Assembly (NCBI RefSeq): GCF_028356935.1
Contig: NZ_CP102798.1
Coordinates: 1,302,001 to 1,366,000 of the forward strand
Direction: 5' to 3'
Origin: Lysinibacillus sp. OF-1
GTDB lineage: Bacteria; Bacillota; Bacilli; Bacillales_A; Planococcaceae
Length of the DNA stretch: 64,000 nt
This document shows, in pieces, positions 9,063 through 17,737 of this stretch. The first letter of the stretch is position 1, and every line of letters begins with the position of its first letter. The notes under the pieces are model-generated. The model had not been told where the DNA came from. It saw only the letters and a list, made by a program, of their open reading frames with translations, and searched no databases. The translations under genes were made by a program, and so were the position numbers.

Positions 9063-9696
9063 AATTTGGATATAAAAAGCTTTGAACTCTGGCGAAGCTT
9101 TCATCATTTCCGACAAAATAAATAATGTCACCTTCCTCAAATGAGACATAAGGACCAGGGGATAGTAATAATTCATTGCCACGTCGGATACCGACAATGG
9201 TGCTTGATGTATTTTGCCAAAAATTTAAGGTTTGTACAGTTTGATGAATGCATGGACTATCAGCTGTCATTTCTAATTGATAAGGAATGAATGGATTGAC
9301 CGAACGGTAATGCTCAGTGCGGCTAATGAGCTGCTTTGCCTTGTCTTGTAAATTAATTAATTCATGATGCTGCTTTTGAATACTCGTCAATAGTTCATTT
9401 TGTATTTCGTGAATGGATTGAACATCATGAAACTGTCTGACGAATTGTGCTGCTTTTTCATACGATTTAATAATTACGCCGCTACCTTTAGAAGCCTCAA
9501 CAATTTCTAAGTCTTGTAACACGGCAATGGCTCTTCTCGCAGTCTCTGCTGAAACATTGTATTGACTTGCAAGAGAGGATCTTGCGTATATTTTATCGCC
9601 AATGCGGTATTTTCTTTCTACGATCTTAGAGGCAAGGTCGATGGCTATTTGTTGATATTTTGGCTGCTTTACTTGAACATTTTTTTCTAAGTTCAT
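9061..9696 (-). CDS. busR: BusR-like GntR/RCK_C transcriptional regulator of osmoprotectant uptake
   Basis: The 211-residue protein has a GntR-type winged helix (residues 10-75; YARSSLASQYNVSAETARRAIAVLQ as recognition region), a coiled-coil stretch (about 85-125) and a C-terminal RCK_C/TrkA-C domain (about 135-211; GNELLLSPGPYVSFEEGDIIYFVG). This exact architecture is that of BusR in lactic acid bacteria, a c-di-AMP-responsive repressor of the betaine transporter busA/opuA. It lies immediately upstream of opuA in the same direction. The ATG at 9696 has AAGGAAG upstream. c-di-AMP binding here is inferred from the family. Confidence 0.85.
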   Translation of the reverse strand: MNLEKNVQVKQPKYQQIAIDLASKIVERKYRIGDKIYARSSLASQYNVSAETARRAIAVLQDLEIVEASKGSGVIIKSYEKAAQFVRQFHDVQSIHEIQNELLTSIQKQHHELINLQDKAKQLISRTEHYRSVNPFIPYQLEMTADSPCIHQTVQTLNFWQNTSSTIVGIRRGNELLLSPGPYVSFEEGDIIYFVGNDESFARVQSFLYPN

Positions 9697-9847
9697 TTTA
9701 AACTTCCTTTCGTCATTACAGTACCACAGCTTATTATAGACTAGCCTGCACAGAAAAAATAGCACCTCCATAAGCTAGTGGTATATGATGAAAAAGTAAT
9801 GCTAAAATTTTGGTATCTATCATTTATATTAAAAGAATAATAGCTGT

Positions 9848-9940
9848 TGTTTGACACTTTTTAGTTATTATTATAAACTAAGTTACGTTATGTAAGTGAT
9901 GTAAAAATACATGTGCTCAGTTGGCGAATTCAGCCAACTG
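9848..9940 (+). promoter_or_regulatory. Leader of the ribA operon: promoter and hairpin, no FMN riboswitch
   Basis: A promoter-like pair (TTGTTT at 9848 or TTGACA at 9851, and TATAAA at 9872) lies upstream of ribA. A perfect 8-bp hairpin, CAGTTGGC (9918-9925) with GCCAACTG (9933-9940), followed by TTTCTAT, sits 25 bases before the ribA start. No RFN element (FMN riboswitch) is present, unlike normal Bacillus rib operons. Confidence 0.45.
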
Positions 9941-9965
9941 TTTCTATAGAAGGTTGGAGATTAAT

Positions 9966-10697
9966 ATGACAATTACGACTAAAGTTATGGACTTAGTGAA
10001 GGATAAAATGACAATCGTGAAGCATACAAATACAGAAAATATTTGTCTAGTTGGCCCAGTAAATTTGCCTGTAAAACAAGGCGATTTTTCTGCATCATTT
10101 CAATGGTATAACTGGCTAACAGTTGATGCAAATTTAACGAAAGAGGAAATTATTGATGGTTTAGCAAATGCCAATTTAGCATTTTTGCAACAATCATCTG
10201 TGCTGGTGTATGGTGATTTTACCCATTCCGAGGATGCTTTAATCCGAATGCATAGTATTTGTCACACTGGTGACATCTTTGGCAGTCAGCGCTGTGATTG
10301 TGGCTACCAGTTGCATGAATCCATGAAAATGATCGCAGAGCACGGCTGTGGCGCTATATTTTATTTAGCCGATCATGAAGGTCGTGGCATAGGGTTATTC
10401 TCTAAATCTCTTGCTTATTTATTACAAGAGGAAGGGCTAGATACAGTAGAAGCAAATCATGCACTCGGCTTCCCAGATGATACTCGTTCATATGACGAGG
10501 CACTTGCGGTATTAGCTACTCTACGCACAAAACCTGTCACACTTATTACAAATAATCCGAAGAAATTGGCTGCTTTACAGGCTCGCGGTATGGCTGCCGA
10601 AGGGCATGTTCCATTATGGGGCGGTTTGACAGAGACAAATCGTTTTTATTTAGAAACAAAAGTTGAAAAATCTGGACATATGCGCGAAAAACAATAG
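9966..10697 (+). CDS. ribA: GTP cyclohydrolase II (stand-alone RibA)
   Basis: The 243-residue enzyme should convert GTP to 2,5-diamino-6-ribosylamino-pyrimidinone phosphate. Zinc ligands are visible as Cys99, Cys110 and Cys112 (SICHTGDIFGSQRCDCG), followed by the catalytic DHEGRGIGL loop (136-144) and VEANHALGFPDDTRSY and TNNPKK, all conserved in GCH II. It lacks the N-terminal DHBP synthase domain found in the RibBA fusion of most Firmicutes. ATG 9966 has TGGAGA upstream. It is followed at once by ribD, then by an FAD oxidoreductase and a nucleotidase, so it may feed a pathway other than riboflavin. Confidence 0.9.
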   Translation: MTITTKVMDLVKDKMTIVKHTNTENICLVGPVNLPVKQGDFSASFQWYNWLTVDANLTKEEIIDGLANANLAFLQQSSVLVYGDFTHSEDALIRMHSICHTGDIFGSQRCDCGYQLHESMKMIAEHGCGAIFYLADHEGRGIGLFSKSLAYLLQEEGLDTVEANHALGFPDDTRSYDEALAVLATLRTKPVTLITNNPKKLAALQARGMAAEGHVPLWGGLTETNRFYLETKVEKSGHMREKQ

Positions 10698-10712
10698 GTG
10701 GAGGTTGTGATG

Positions 10713-11825
10713 ATGGCAAATGTTGATGAAAAGTATATGCAATTAGCACTCGATTTAGCAGCGAGTGCCAAAGGAAATACGAACCCTAATCCACTTGTTG
10801 GGGCTGTGATCGTGAAGAATGGCGTAATTGTAGGCACGGGCTTACACAGAAAAGCAGGTGAACCACATGCTGAAGTGCATGCTTTTCGTATGGCTGGAGA
10901 GCATGCACAAGATGCTACATTATATGTAACGTTAGAGCCTTGTTCGCATTATGGGAAGACACCACCTTGTGCGAAGCTAGTGAAGGAATCTGGTGTAAGT
11001 CGAGTTGTGGTAGCCATGCAAGATCCAAACCCAGCTGTAGCAGGGCAAGGCATTCAATTGCTACGGGATGCGGGAATAGTAGTTGAGGTGGGAGTTTTGG
11101 AGCAACAAGCTCGCCGTGTTAATGAACGTTTCATCCACAATATGCTGACACAACGCCCATTTGTTATTTCCAAATTTGCTATGACTTTAGATGGGAAAAT
11201 TGCCACACATACAGGGCATTCTAAATGGGTAACTGGCGAGGCTGCACGTGAGGATGTTCACTATATTCGCCATGAAGTAGATGGAATTTTAGTCGGTGTG
11301 GGTACAGTCATTGCTGACAATCCTACTTTAACAACAAGATTAAAAGAAGGATACGGAAAAAATCCAACACGTATTATTATGGATAGTTCTCTACGCACAC
11401 CCGATTATGCAAATGTGTTAAATACGGAGGAAGCACATACGATTCTTGTATGTAGTGAGGACGTAAGCCAAGAAAAAATGAAGCGATTTACAGACAAAGG
11501 TGTGACGGTTTTACCAGTACGTAAAAATGAATATGGACTTCAGCTTGATGATATGCTTGAAAAGCTTTATACACATGGCATTACGGATATTTTGCTCGAA
11601 GGAGGAAGTAAAATAAATGCTTCTTTTTTACAGCAAGAAGCGATCGACAAATATGTGGTGTATATAGCGCCTAAAGTTCTCGGTGGGAATCTATCATTAA
11701 CACCGTTTGCTGGTTATAGTCCTTCTCAAATGAATGAGGCATGGAATGTTGAATGGACTTCATTTGATAAGGTAGGCGAGGATTTGCGTATTATTGCTTA
11801 TCCAAAGCAAGGTGAAGAAAAGTGA
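10713..11825 (+). CDS. ribD: Bifunctional pyrimidine deaminase/reductase RibD
   Basis: The 370-residue protein has both RibD domains. The deaminase has HAE (52-54) and the zinc Cys pair PCSHYGKTPPC (Cys77, Cys86). The reductase begins near residue 145 with SKFAMTLDGKIATHTGHSKW and includes DGILVGVGTVIADNP. It would deaminate and reduce the ribA product to 5-amino-6-ribitylaminouracil phosphate. The start at 10713 follows GGAGG by 8 bases; ATG 10710 is also possible. Gene spacing and the GTGA overlap with the next gene show one operon. Confidence 0.9.
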   Translation: MANVDEKYMQLALDLAASAKGNTNPNPLVGAVIVKNGVIVGTGLHRKAGEPHAEVHAFRMAGEHAQDATLYVTLEPCSHYGKTPPCAKLVKESGVSRVVVAMQDPNPAVAGQGIQLLRDAGIVVEVGVLEQQARRVNERFIHNMLTQRPFVISKFAMTLDGKIATHTGHSKWVTGEAAREDVHYIRHEVDGILVGVGTVIADNPTLTTRLKEGYGKNPTRIIMDSSLRTPDYANVLNTEEAHTILVCSEDVSQEKMKRFTDKGVTVLPVRKNEYGLQLDDMLEKLYTHGITDILLEGGSKINASFLQQEAIDKYVVYIAPKVLGGNLSLTPFAGYSPSQMNEAWNVEWTSFDKVGEDLRIIAYPKQGEEK

Positions 11826-12907
11826 ACTATCAAGCAGATGTTTGTATAGTAGGGGCAGGACCAGCTGGCGCACTGTTAGCCTACTTACTAGCCAAAAAAG
11901 GGCTAACAGTGATCCTACTTGAGCAAAACGCAGCACTTGGTCAGTCATTTCGAGGCGAGCACTTAAATGAAGAGGGCGAGGCTGTTTTAAAAAATCATCA
12001 TCTTTTTGAGGCAGTTGAGTCACACGGTATATTACGAATGGAGAAGCTGGAGTATTACGCAGATGGTAACGCCTTTAAAACGATTTTTCCTGATGAAGCA
12101 GTAGGTCATTTAGGCATACATGTCCCACAAGCTCATTTATTAAAGGGAATTTTACAAAATACACGGCCGTTTCCCAACTTTACATGCTTGCTACATACAA
12201 AGGTAACAAAGCTCATCGTAGACACTTCTGGTCATTATAGAGGAGTTATAGCAATAAAAAATGGAAACACTATTAAAATTGATAGCCAATTAATTATTGG
12301 TGCAGATGGTCGCTATTCTACCATTCGTAAGGAAGCACATATTGATGTTCAGAAACAGAAACATGGCTTTGATTTACTATGGGCTAAAATTCCTGCACCC
12401 CAAAATTGGGAACCTTCGATAAAAATGGCACTAATCGATGATAAGCAGCTGTCATTGTTTACGCAAGTTGGTGGTTATATTCAAATAGGCTGGAATATCG
12501 AACAGGGTAGTTTCCCTCAGCTGCGCAAACAAGCTTTTACTCCTTTTATCCAGCAGCTTACAACACAATTTCCACTATTAGCTAATACAGTACAAGAGCA
12601 TATTCAATCTTGGAAAGATTTTGTGTTATTAGATGTTTTTAGTAGTCACTGTGACTGTTGGGGTACCCAGGGCATTGTATTGTTAGGTGATGCTGTCCAT
12701 ACGATGACACCAACTGGGGCATTTGGATTAAATAGTGCTCTAAAGGATGCCGATTGTTTGGCATCTTTGCTAAATAAAGACACGTTAGCACAATTTAATG
12801 TACAAGATTTTCAACAAATGCGTAAGCAAGCCATTGAGGAAGTATTAGCAAAACAAATTGAAAAAGAGCAAACATTTGCTTCTAACTTTATAAATAAGGC
12901 TTCTTGA
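11822..12907 (+). CDS. FAD-dependent oxidoreductase (PHBH/UbiH-like monooxygenase)
   Basis: The 361-residue flavoprotein has an N-terminal dinucleotide fold (CIVGAGPAGALLAYLLAKKG, residues 8-27), the GADGRYSTIRKEA motif and the C-terminal GD motif LLGDAVHTMTPTGAFGLN (around 286-303), the set typical of class A flavin monooxygenases. The GTG start overlaps the ribD stop as GTGA, so the two are translationally coupled. The substrate is unknown; the context suggests it oxidises a pyrimidine or pteridine-like product of RibA-RibD. It is not part of known riboflavin synthesis. Confidence 0.8.
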   Translation: MNYQADVCIVGAGPAGALLAYLLAKKGLTVILLEQNAALGQSFRGEHLNEEGEAVLKNHHLFEAVESHGILRMEKLEYYADGNAFKTIFPDEAVGHLGIHVPQAHLLKGILQNTRPFPNFTCLLHTKVTKLIVDTSGHYRGVIAIKNGNTIKIDSQLIIGADGRYSTIRKEAHIDVQKQKHGFDLLWAKIPAPQNWEPSIKMALIDDKQLSLFTQVGGYIQIGWNIEQGSFPQLRKQAFTPFIQQLTTQFPLLANTVQEHIQSWKDFVLLDVFSSHCDCWGTQGIVLLGDAVHTMTPTGAFGLNSALKDADCLASLLNKDTLAQFNVQDFQQMRKQAIEEVLAKQIEKEQTFASNFINKAS

Positions 12908-12923
12908 AAGGGCGAACAACTAG

Positions 12924-13487
12924 ATGAAATTTGGCTTTGATATAGATGACACTTTAATTGATTTACGAGCACACGCTTTTTTACTCTATAATAAAAAACT
13001 AGGTAAAAATGTTTCCTTTAAAACCTTTCAAGCCTTACAACGTGTAGAAATACATGAGCCTTTTGGTTTAACAGACGAAGAAGGTTATGCAATGTGGAAT
13101 AGTACAATGGAGGAGATTTATTTTACGGACTGTCCTTCTTTTGAGGGGGCAATAAAAACGCTCCAAGCTCTAGCGGCGCAAGGGCATGATATTTACTATA
13201 TTACATCTCGTCCCAAACAATACTGTGCACAAACAAGAGCATGGATGGAGGCGCAAGGTTTTCCAATAACGGACGGTCATTTTTTCTGTGGAATGCAGGA
13301 TGCAGAAAAAGTCAATATTATAAAAGAGCTTGCGTTAGATGTTTATGTAGATGATAAACCAACAGTGCTGGAAACACTTCATGATGTGACAACAAAGGTG
13401 ATCTTAAAAAATCAATCCTATAACCAGCATGTGAATCTTCCACGTTTATATGATTGGCAAGAGTTTCAAGTGCTGATACAAAAATAA
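12924..13487 (+). CDS. HAD-type 5' nucleotidase (NT5C/YqfW-like)
   Basis: The 187-residue HAD hydrolase has motif I DIDDTLIDL (residues 6-14), the motif II region YYITSRPKQY and motif IV VYVDDKPTVL. These fit the 5'(3')-deoxyribonucleotidase group that includes YqfW. It lies 17 bases after the oxidoreductase with RBS AAGGGCG, so it is the fourth gene of the ribA operon. In this context it could dephosphorylate the RibD product or a later intermediate, a role other HAD proteins fill in riboflavin synthesis; this is inference. Confidence 0.78.
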   Translation: MKFGFDIDDTLIDLRAHAFLLYNKKLGKNVSFKTFQALQRVEIHEPFGLTDEEGYAMWNSTMEEIYFTDCPSFEGAIKTLQALAAQGHDIYYITSRPKQYCAQTRAWMEAQGFPITDGHFFCGMQDAEKVNIIKELALDVYVDDKPTVLETLHDVTTKVILKNQSYNQHVNLPRLYDWQEFQVLIQK

Positions 13488-13530
13488 AAGATTGGTACAA
13501 CGATTATGCGTTCGTTGTACCAATCTTTAT
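13487..13530. terminator. Bidirectional terminator
   Basis: AAAGATTGGTACAACGA (13487-13503) pairs with TCGTTGTACCAATCTTT (13512-13528), with T-rich flanks. It sits between the convergent nucleotidase and sarcosine-oxidase-like genes. Confidence 0.9.
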
Positions 13531-13534
13531 TTTT

Positions 13535-14650
13535 TTAAAATCGATTCAACTTAAAGGTTGATAAATCCTGTTTACTTTTGCCATCTACAATTAATTCCGC
13601 TAGTACTTCCCCTACAGCGCTACTAAATTTAAAGCCATGGCCCGAAAAACCTGCAGCAATAATAATATTTTGATGTTTAGGCAAAAAGTCAATTATAAAA
13701 TCTTCATCAGGAGTCATCGAATACTTGCATGTTTTGCCGTATTTTATTGCACCATGCTTGGGCATAAACTGATGAATGAAATTTTGTAAATCAACAAGAT
13801 CTGCATCATCAAATGGGCGCAAAGGAGTATTTGGATTGATCACTTCGCCACCATCATGTCGCCCAAGTTTTAATCCTGCTCCATCAATACTAGGAAAGCC
13901 GTAGTAGGTTGAATCTGCAAATTCAAAGCAATAGGCTGGGAAATTTTCATCACGATAAAGCTCCTCATCTGCCTCAAACCATGCAAACGTTTTACGTGTT
14001 GGGGTAACTGGGATGGTTACGCCCATCGTTTGTAGTAACTCGGTTGCCCATGCACCAGCCGTCACTATTAAGTGCTTTGCTTTGTAAAGGTTATGTACAG
14101 TTTGCACCTGTACAATTTCTCCAGCTTGAATAGCAAGTACTTTTTCATTCGTCTGTAAGCTTGCACCAGCCTCTAACGCCAATTTTTGATATGCTCGAAT
14201 ACATGCTTCTACCCGAAGGACGCCTGCTGTCGGCTCAAAGCAAGCCACTAAATCTTCTGGCAAGAATAGCCCTGGCCATTTGTTCATCGCTTCCGCTGCT
14301 GAATAATGTTCGAGTGCTAAATCATAGAGTGCTGAGCTTGCCTTGACATTCTGAATAAAGTCACAGGTTGGTTCTCCAATATTGACTACGCCAGTTTGTA
14401 AAAATAAGTTCTCATTGGCTAAAGACTCTAGCTCTTGCCAAAGCTCACCAGCTCTTTTTACAAAAGGTACATAGCTAGCCCCTTCACCATAAGCAAAGCG
14501 AATGATTCTTGTATCTCCATGATGACTACCTTCTTCATGCGGGGGAGTAAAGGCATCTAGCATAAGAACTTTGTTACCTTTCTTTGCTAAATAATAACCA
14601 GCCGCCATCCCCATGGAGCCAGCACCAACTATTATGACATCATATACCAT
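13535..14650 (-). CDS. solA: Monomeric sarcosine oxidase/N-methyltryptophan oxidase family
   Basis: The 371-residue flavoenzyme has GAGSMGMAAGYYLAKKG at the N-terminus, the HGDTRIIRFAYGEG segment typical of MSOX/MTOX, and the Cys that carries covalent FAD (KTCKYSMTPD, about residue 308), followed by GFSGHGFKFSSAVGE. Such enzymes oxidise N-methyl amino acids with release of formaldehyde and peroxide. It is a single gene with its own RBS (TAGGGATT). Whether the substrate is sarcosine, N-methyltryptophan or another secondary amine cannot be told. Confidence 0.82.
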   Translation of the reverse strand: MVYDVIIVGAGSMGMAAGYYLAKKGNKVLMLDAFTPPHEEGSHHGDTRIIRFAYGEGASYVPFVKRAGELWQELESLANENLFLQTGVVNIGEPTCDFIQNVKASSALYDLALEHYSAAEAMNKWPGLFLPEDLVACFEPTAGVLRVEACIRAYQKLALEAGASLQTNEKVLAIQAGEIVQVQTVHNLYKAKHLIVTAGAWATELLQTMGVTIPVTPTRKTFAWFEADEELYRDENFPAYCFEFADSTYYGFPSIDGAGLKLGRHDGGEVINPNTPLRPFDDADLVDLQNFIHQFMPKHGAIKYGKTCKYSMTPDEDFIIDFLPKHQNIIIAAGFSGHGFKFSSAVGEVLAELIVDGKSKQDLSTFKLNRF

Positions 14651-14778
14651 TCTGAATCCCTACTTTTTTGCTCTAGTATAACAGATTAGCAGGGAAGGAA
14701 ACAGAAATTTTAGAAAATAAATAGGCACAACACCTGCAATCCAAATGGACTAGAGGTGCTATGCATTGTAGATACTTG

Positions 14779-16128
14779 CTATTTTGAGCTTGGTAGAATT
14801 TTATTAAGGAAAATCGCTACTAGCGCAGCGGTTGCGATAGGCGATCCAAATAAATATTGAACGGTTGTAGGTAGTGAATAAAGGAAATCATCAGGCAATA
14901 ATGTCAGAGCTAACGTTAAAATGACAGGAATCGCAATGACATACATTTCCTTTTCGCCAATATGTTCATTTTTCATCACCTGTAATCCGCTGATGGCAAT
15001 AATGCCACAGACGATGACAAATACACCACCAATGACTGCTGAAGGAATGGCTGAAATAAGTGCCGCTAATTTACCAGAGAAGCCGAAGATGATAAACCAA
15101 ATACCTGCTGCTATAAATACTCGACGGCTCGCAATCCCTGTAATTGAGATAACACCTGCATTTGTAGAGTAACCCGTCACAGGTGTAGAGCCTAGTAATG
15201 AAGCAATAAAACAGCCAATGCCTTCACCAATAACGCCTCGATTAATTTGTTGATCTGTTAATGGTTTGTCGATGACATTGCTAATGGCAAACCATGTTCC
15301 TGTTGTTTCCGCCATTAAGACAATATAAATAATGACCATTGTGATAATGGCTGAAATATTAAAGCTAAAGCCGAAATCTGCAAATGGAATTTGCGGCATA
15401 CTAAACCATTTTGCTTGTGATACAGGAGATAAATCTAAAACACCCATCCTATTTGCCGCAATACTGCCGCCGATTAAGGCAATGATGACAGATGCAATAC
15501 GGAATAGACGCCCTTTTTGGTGGAAGACTGTCCCTAACATGACACAAATGATTAATACAATGGCTGAAATCAAAGCTAAATAGATGTTCTGATTAATGGA
15601 TGCACCTGCTCCATTAAAAATATTATCACTTAAACCGACAGGCATTAAGGAAAGACCGACAACAAAGATAATCGTACCGCCAACAATCGGTGGAATAAAT
15701 GTTTGAACAATTTTATTGAAAATGCCTGTATAGCCTAAAATAATGACGCAAATAGCACCGATTAAGCTGGCACCTAGCACAGTGCTCCAGCCTAAATCAC
15801 CACTGCCACTTGCCGCATAGATTCCAACAATAGCCCCTAGTGGAACATAGGAAGGGCCTTGTGCCATCGGTAATTTCATACAAAAATGGGTTTGTACAAT
15901 AGTCGCAATTCCTGCCGCAATAAAGGTGGATTGAATTAATGCACCTGCCTGCCCTGTTTGTAGACCAATGAGCATGGCAATTAAAAATGGCACAACGTAA
16001 ACATCCATGGCCATGACATGCTGTAAACCTAGTAGAGCTGATTGGCTGAACGAGATTTTTTCATCTGGTAATACGGTTAATTGTGTTTTTCTTGTTTCGT
16101 TTGTTCGTTTACTATGTTGCGTTTTCAC
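14779..16128 (-). CDS. NCS2 family purine/xanthine permease
   Basis: The 449-residue, 12-14 helix transporter has NCS2 features: QGPSYVPLGAIVG, PIVGGTIIFVVGLSLMP, AETTGTWFAISNV and the substrate-contact GSTPVTGYSTNAGVISITG region. GTG 16128 is preferred because GAGGTG lies 9 bases upstream; the GTG at 16140 is part of that RBS. It is 48 bases downstream of the guanine deaminase gene and surely in its operon, so its substrate is probably guanine, xanthine or hypoxanthine. Confidence 0.87.
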   Translation of the reverse strand: MKTQHSKRTNETRKTQLTVLPDEKISFSQSALLGLQHVMAMDVYVVPFLIAMLIGLQTGQAGALIQSTFIAAGIATIVQTHFCMKLPMAQGPSYVPLGAIVGIYAASGSGDLGWSTVLGASLIGAICVIILGYTGIFNKIVQTFIPPIVGGTIIFVVGLSLMPVGLSDNIFNGAGASINQNIYLALISAIVLIICVMLGTVFHQKGRLFRIASVIIALIGGSIAANRMGVLDLSPVSQAKWFSMPQIPFADFGFSFNISAIITMVIIYIVLMAETTGTWFAISNVIDKPLTDQQINRGVIGEGIGCFIASLLGSTPVTGYSTNAGVISITGIASRRVFIAAGIWFIIFGFSGKLAALISAIPSAVIGGVFVIVCGIIAISGLQVMKNEHIGEKEMYVIAIPVILTLALTLLPDDFLYSLPTTVQYLFGSPIATAALVAIFLNKILPSSK

Positions 16129-16176
16129 GAAGTTGTACACCTCAAAATGATAGATTTTTAATGAATAAGAGAATGA

Positions 16177-17544
16177 CTAGTCTCTCGCATGAACTTTACT
16201 TCCTTGCACCCATACCTCACGGATATTTTCTGGGCGTACAAGATACATTATTTTTTGGAATATATCGAGTAAATCTTCCTTTTGATCAAAAATTGGAAGC
16301 TTAGCAGTAGGGATTTTTGTATCTATAATTTGTACATCCCATGTATAGTTTTCTTGTAAACGCCCAATTGGAAGGCTTAAGCTTTTACCACCACCAGCAG
16401 TGGCTAGATAGAAGGCTTCATTAATGGTAATACGTGAATTTGGCACACCTCGTTTTTCAGCTGCAAGGGTTGTATCGACACCATCCTCTAACATTCTTGA
16501 TGACATAACAGCTTGTCTTGCATTATCAAAAAGACTTGGAGAAAATCCCCCTGAAACATCTGAGCCTAATCCAATATCAATGCCCATTGCATGGAAGCGG
16601 GCGATTGGAATCACACTGTTAGCAAAATAGGCATTAGAGATTGGACAATGACCAATGGCAGTGCCTGTTTCAGCAAATAATTGAGCATCATCATCACTTA
16701 AAAAGTTACAATGAGCCATAACCGATTTATCACCTAATAAACCAAAATCATGTAAGGCTACTGCATCATTCTTATTAAATCTCTCTCTGACATAACCATG
16801 CTCCCAGTCACTTTCGCTACAGTGAGATTGAATATGAGTATCGTATTTCGCTGCTAAATCACCTAAGCCTATTAAGGCATCATCTGTACAACTTGGAATA
16901 AAGCGAGGTGTGACCACGGGGTAAACACCTTGTTTAGTTGTTTTCGCTAATTCTTTTACCGCTAAAATAAACTCTTCTGTATCAGCTAATGCGGTTTGTG
17001 TGTTTGCATCTCGATAAAAATCGGGATTTTGCTCAGGATCATCCATGACCACTTTTCCGACAAGGCCACGTTGGCCCTTTTCAGCACAGATTTTAGCTAA
17101 CAGTATGCTAGCTTCTTTATGAACTGTCGCAAAATATAAGGATGTTGTTGTGCCATTGGCAAGCAGCGTGCTCACTAAATCCTCGTAAACCTCTTGTGCA
17201 AACGTTAAATCCGAAAATTTTGATTCGATTGGGAACGTATAAGTGTTTAGCCAGTCATAAAGTGGAATGTCTAAGGCTGTACCCGATTGTGCCCATTGTG
17301 GTGCATGAACGTGCAAGTCAACAAATCCTGGTAAGAAATATTGACCTTCAGCTAATGGATGGAAATTAGGTTGATGTTGATATGTAGTTAATAGTTGTTG
17401 GTAATCAGTACGTTCTGGACCGACTGCTTTATCAATCATGCCATCAGCATTTATGAAAAACAAATAATCTTTTAAAATTTGAACTTCAGTAGCAGATTTA
17501 CTAGTAAAAGCTGTCCCTTTGAAAATATACGTATATTCAGTCAT
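16177..17544 (-). CDS. guaD: Guanine deaminase (amidohydrolase type)
   Basis: The 455-residue metal-dependent amidohydrolase carries PGFVDLHVHAPQW (metal HxH), THIQSHCSESDWEHGY, VMAHCNFLSDDDAQLF, GHCPISNAYF and GLGSDVSGG (catalytic Asp), which are features of the guanine deaminase branch. It converts guanine to xanthine. This is the animal/E. coli type, not the small CDA-fold GuaD of B. subtilis. ATG 17544 follows GGTGG. It is the first gene of an operon with a purine permease and has a PurR-like box in its leader. Confidence 0.85.
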   Translation of the reverse strand: MTEYTYIFKGTAFTSKSATEVQILKDYLFFINADGMIDKAVGPERTDYQQLLTTYQHQPNFHPLAEGQYFLPGFVDLHVHAPQWAQSGTALDIPLYDWLNTYTFPIESKFSDLTFAQEVYEDLVSTLLANGTTTSLYFATVHKEASILLAKICAEKGQRGLVGKVVMDDPEQNPDFYRDANTQTALADTEEFILAVKELAKTTKQGVYPVVTPRFIPSCTDDALIGLGDLAAKYDTHIQSHCSESDWEHGYVRERFNKNDAVALHDFGLLGDKSVMAHCNFLSDDDAQLFAETGTAIGHCPISNAYFANSVIPIARFHAMGIDIGLGSDVSGGFSPSLFDNARQAVMSSRMLEDGVDTTLAAEKRGVPNSRITINEAFYLATAGGGKSLSLPIGRLQENYTWDVQIIDTKIPTAKLPIFDQKEDLLDIFQKIMYLVRPENIREVWVQGSKVHARD

Positions 17545-17556
17545 AAAAACCACCTT

Positions 17557-17630
17557 AATGTTCGTTTATTGATAATAACACGGATTATTATAGGCTATAT
17601 AAACTATGAAGTCTATAAAAAACGAATATT
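17557..17630 (-). promoter_or_regulatory. guaD promoter with PurR-like boxes
   Basis: On the minus strand TAGACT and TATAAT with a 17-base spacer form a likely promoter. Just downstream, ATAAACGAACATT (about 17557-17569) matches the Bacillus PurR box AWWWCCGAACWWT at 12 of 13 positions. A second, weaker box (AACGAATATT, plus strand, 17621-17630) lies upstream in the opposite direction. The spacing between them is wider than the 16-17 bases usual for PurR pairs, so control by PurR is plausible but not certain. Confidence 0.5.
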
Positions 17631-17703
17631 AATGAGTTTGTGAAAGAAAAAAAGAAGCTGTCCAACTACATTTTTACAGCTTTGACAAGCATTGATGGAT
17701 GAG

Positions 17704-17737
17704 AAGAAGGCACATGTTTTAGCGTGCCTTCTTTTTA
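17704..17737. terminator. Terminator of the LysR gene
   Basis: GAAGGCAC (17706-17713) pairs with GTGCCTTC (17724-17731), flanked by A/T runs, at the 3' end of the LysR gene. Confidence 0.75.

Noticed and set aside
9772-9965. FMN riboswitch expected upstream of ribA
   Set aside because: None of the conserved RFN segments is present; only a simple hairpin is seen.
17545-17640. Purine riboswitch upstream of guaD
   Set aside because: The conserved three-way junction sequence is absent; PurR-like boxes explain the region better.
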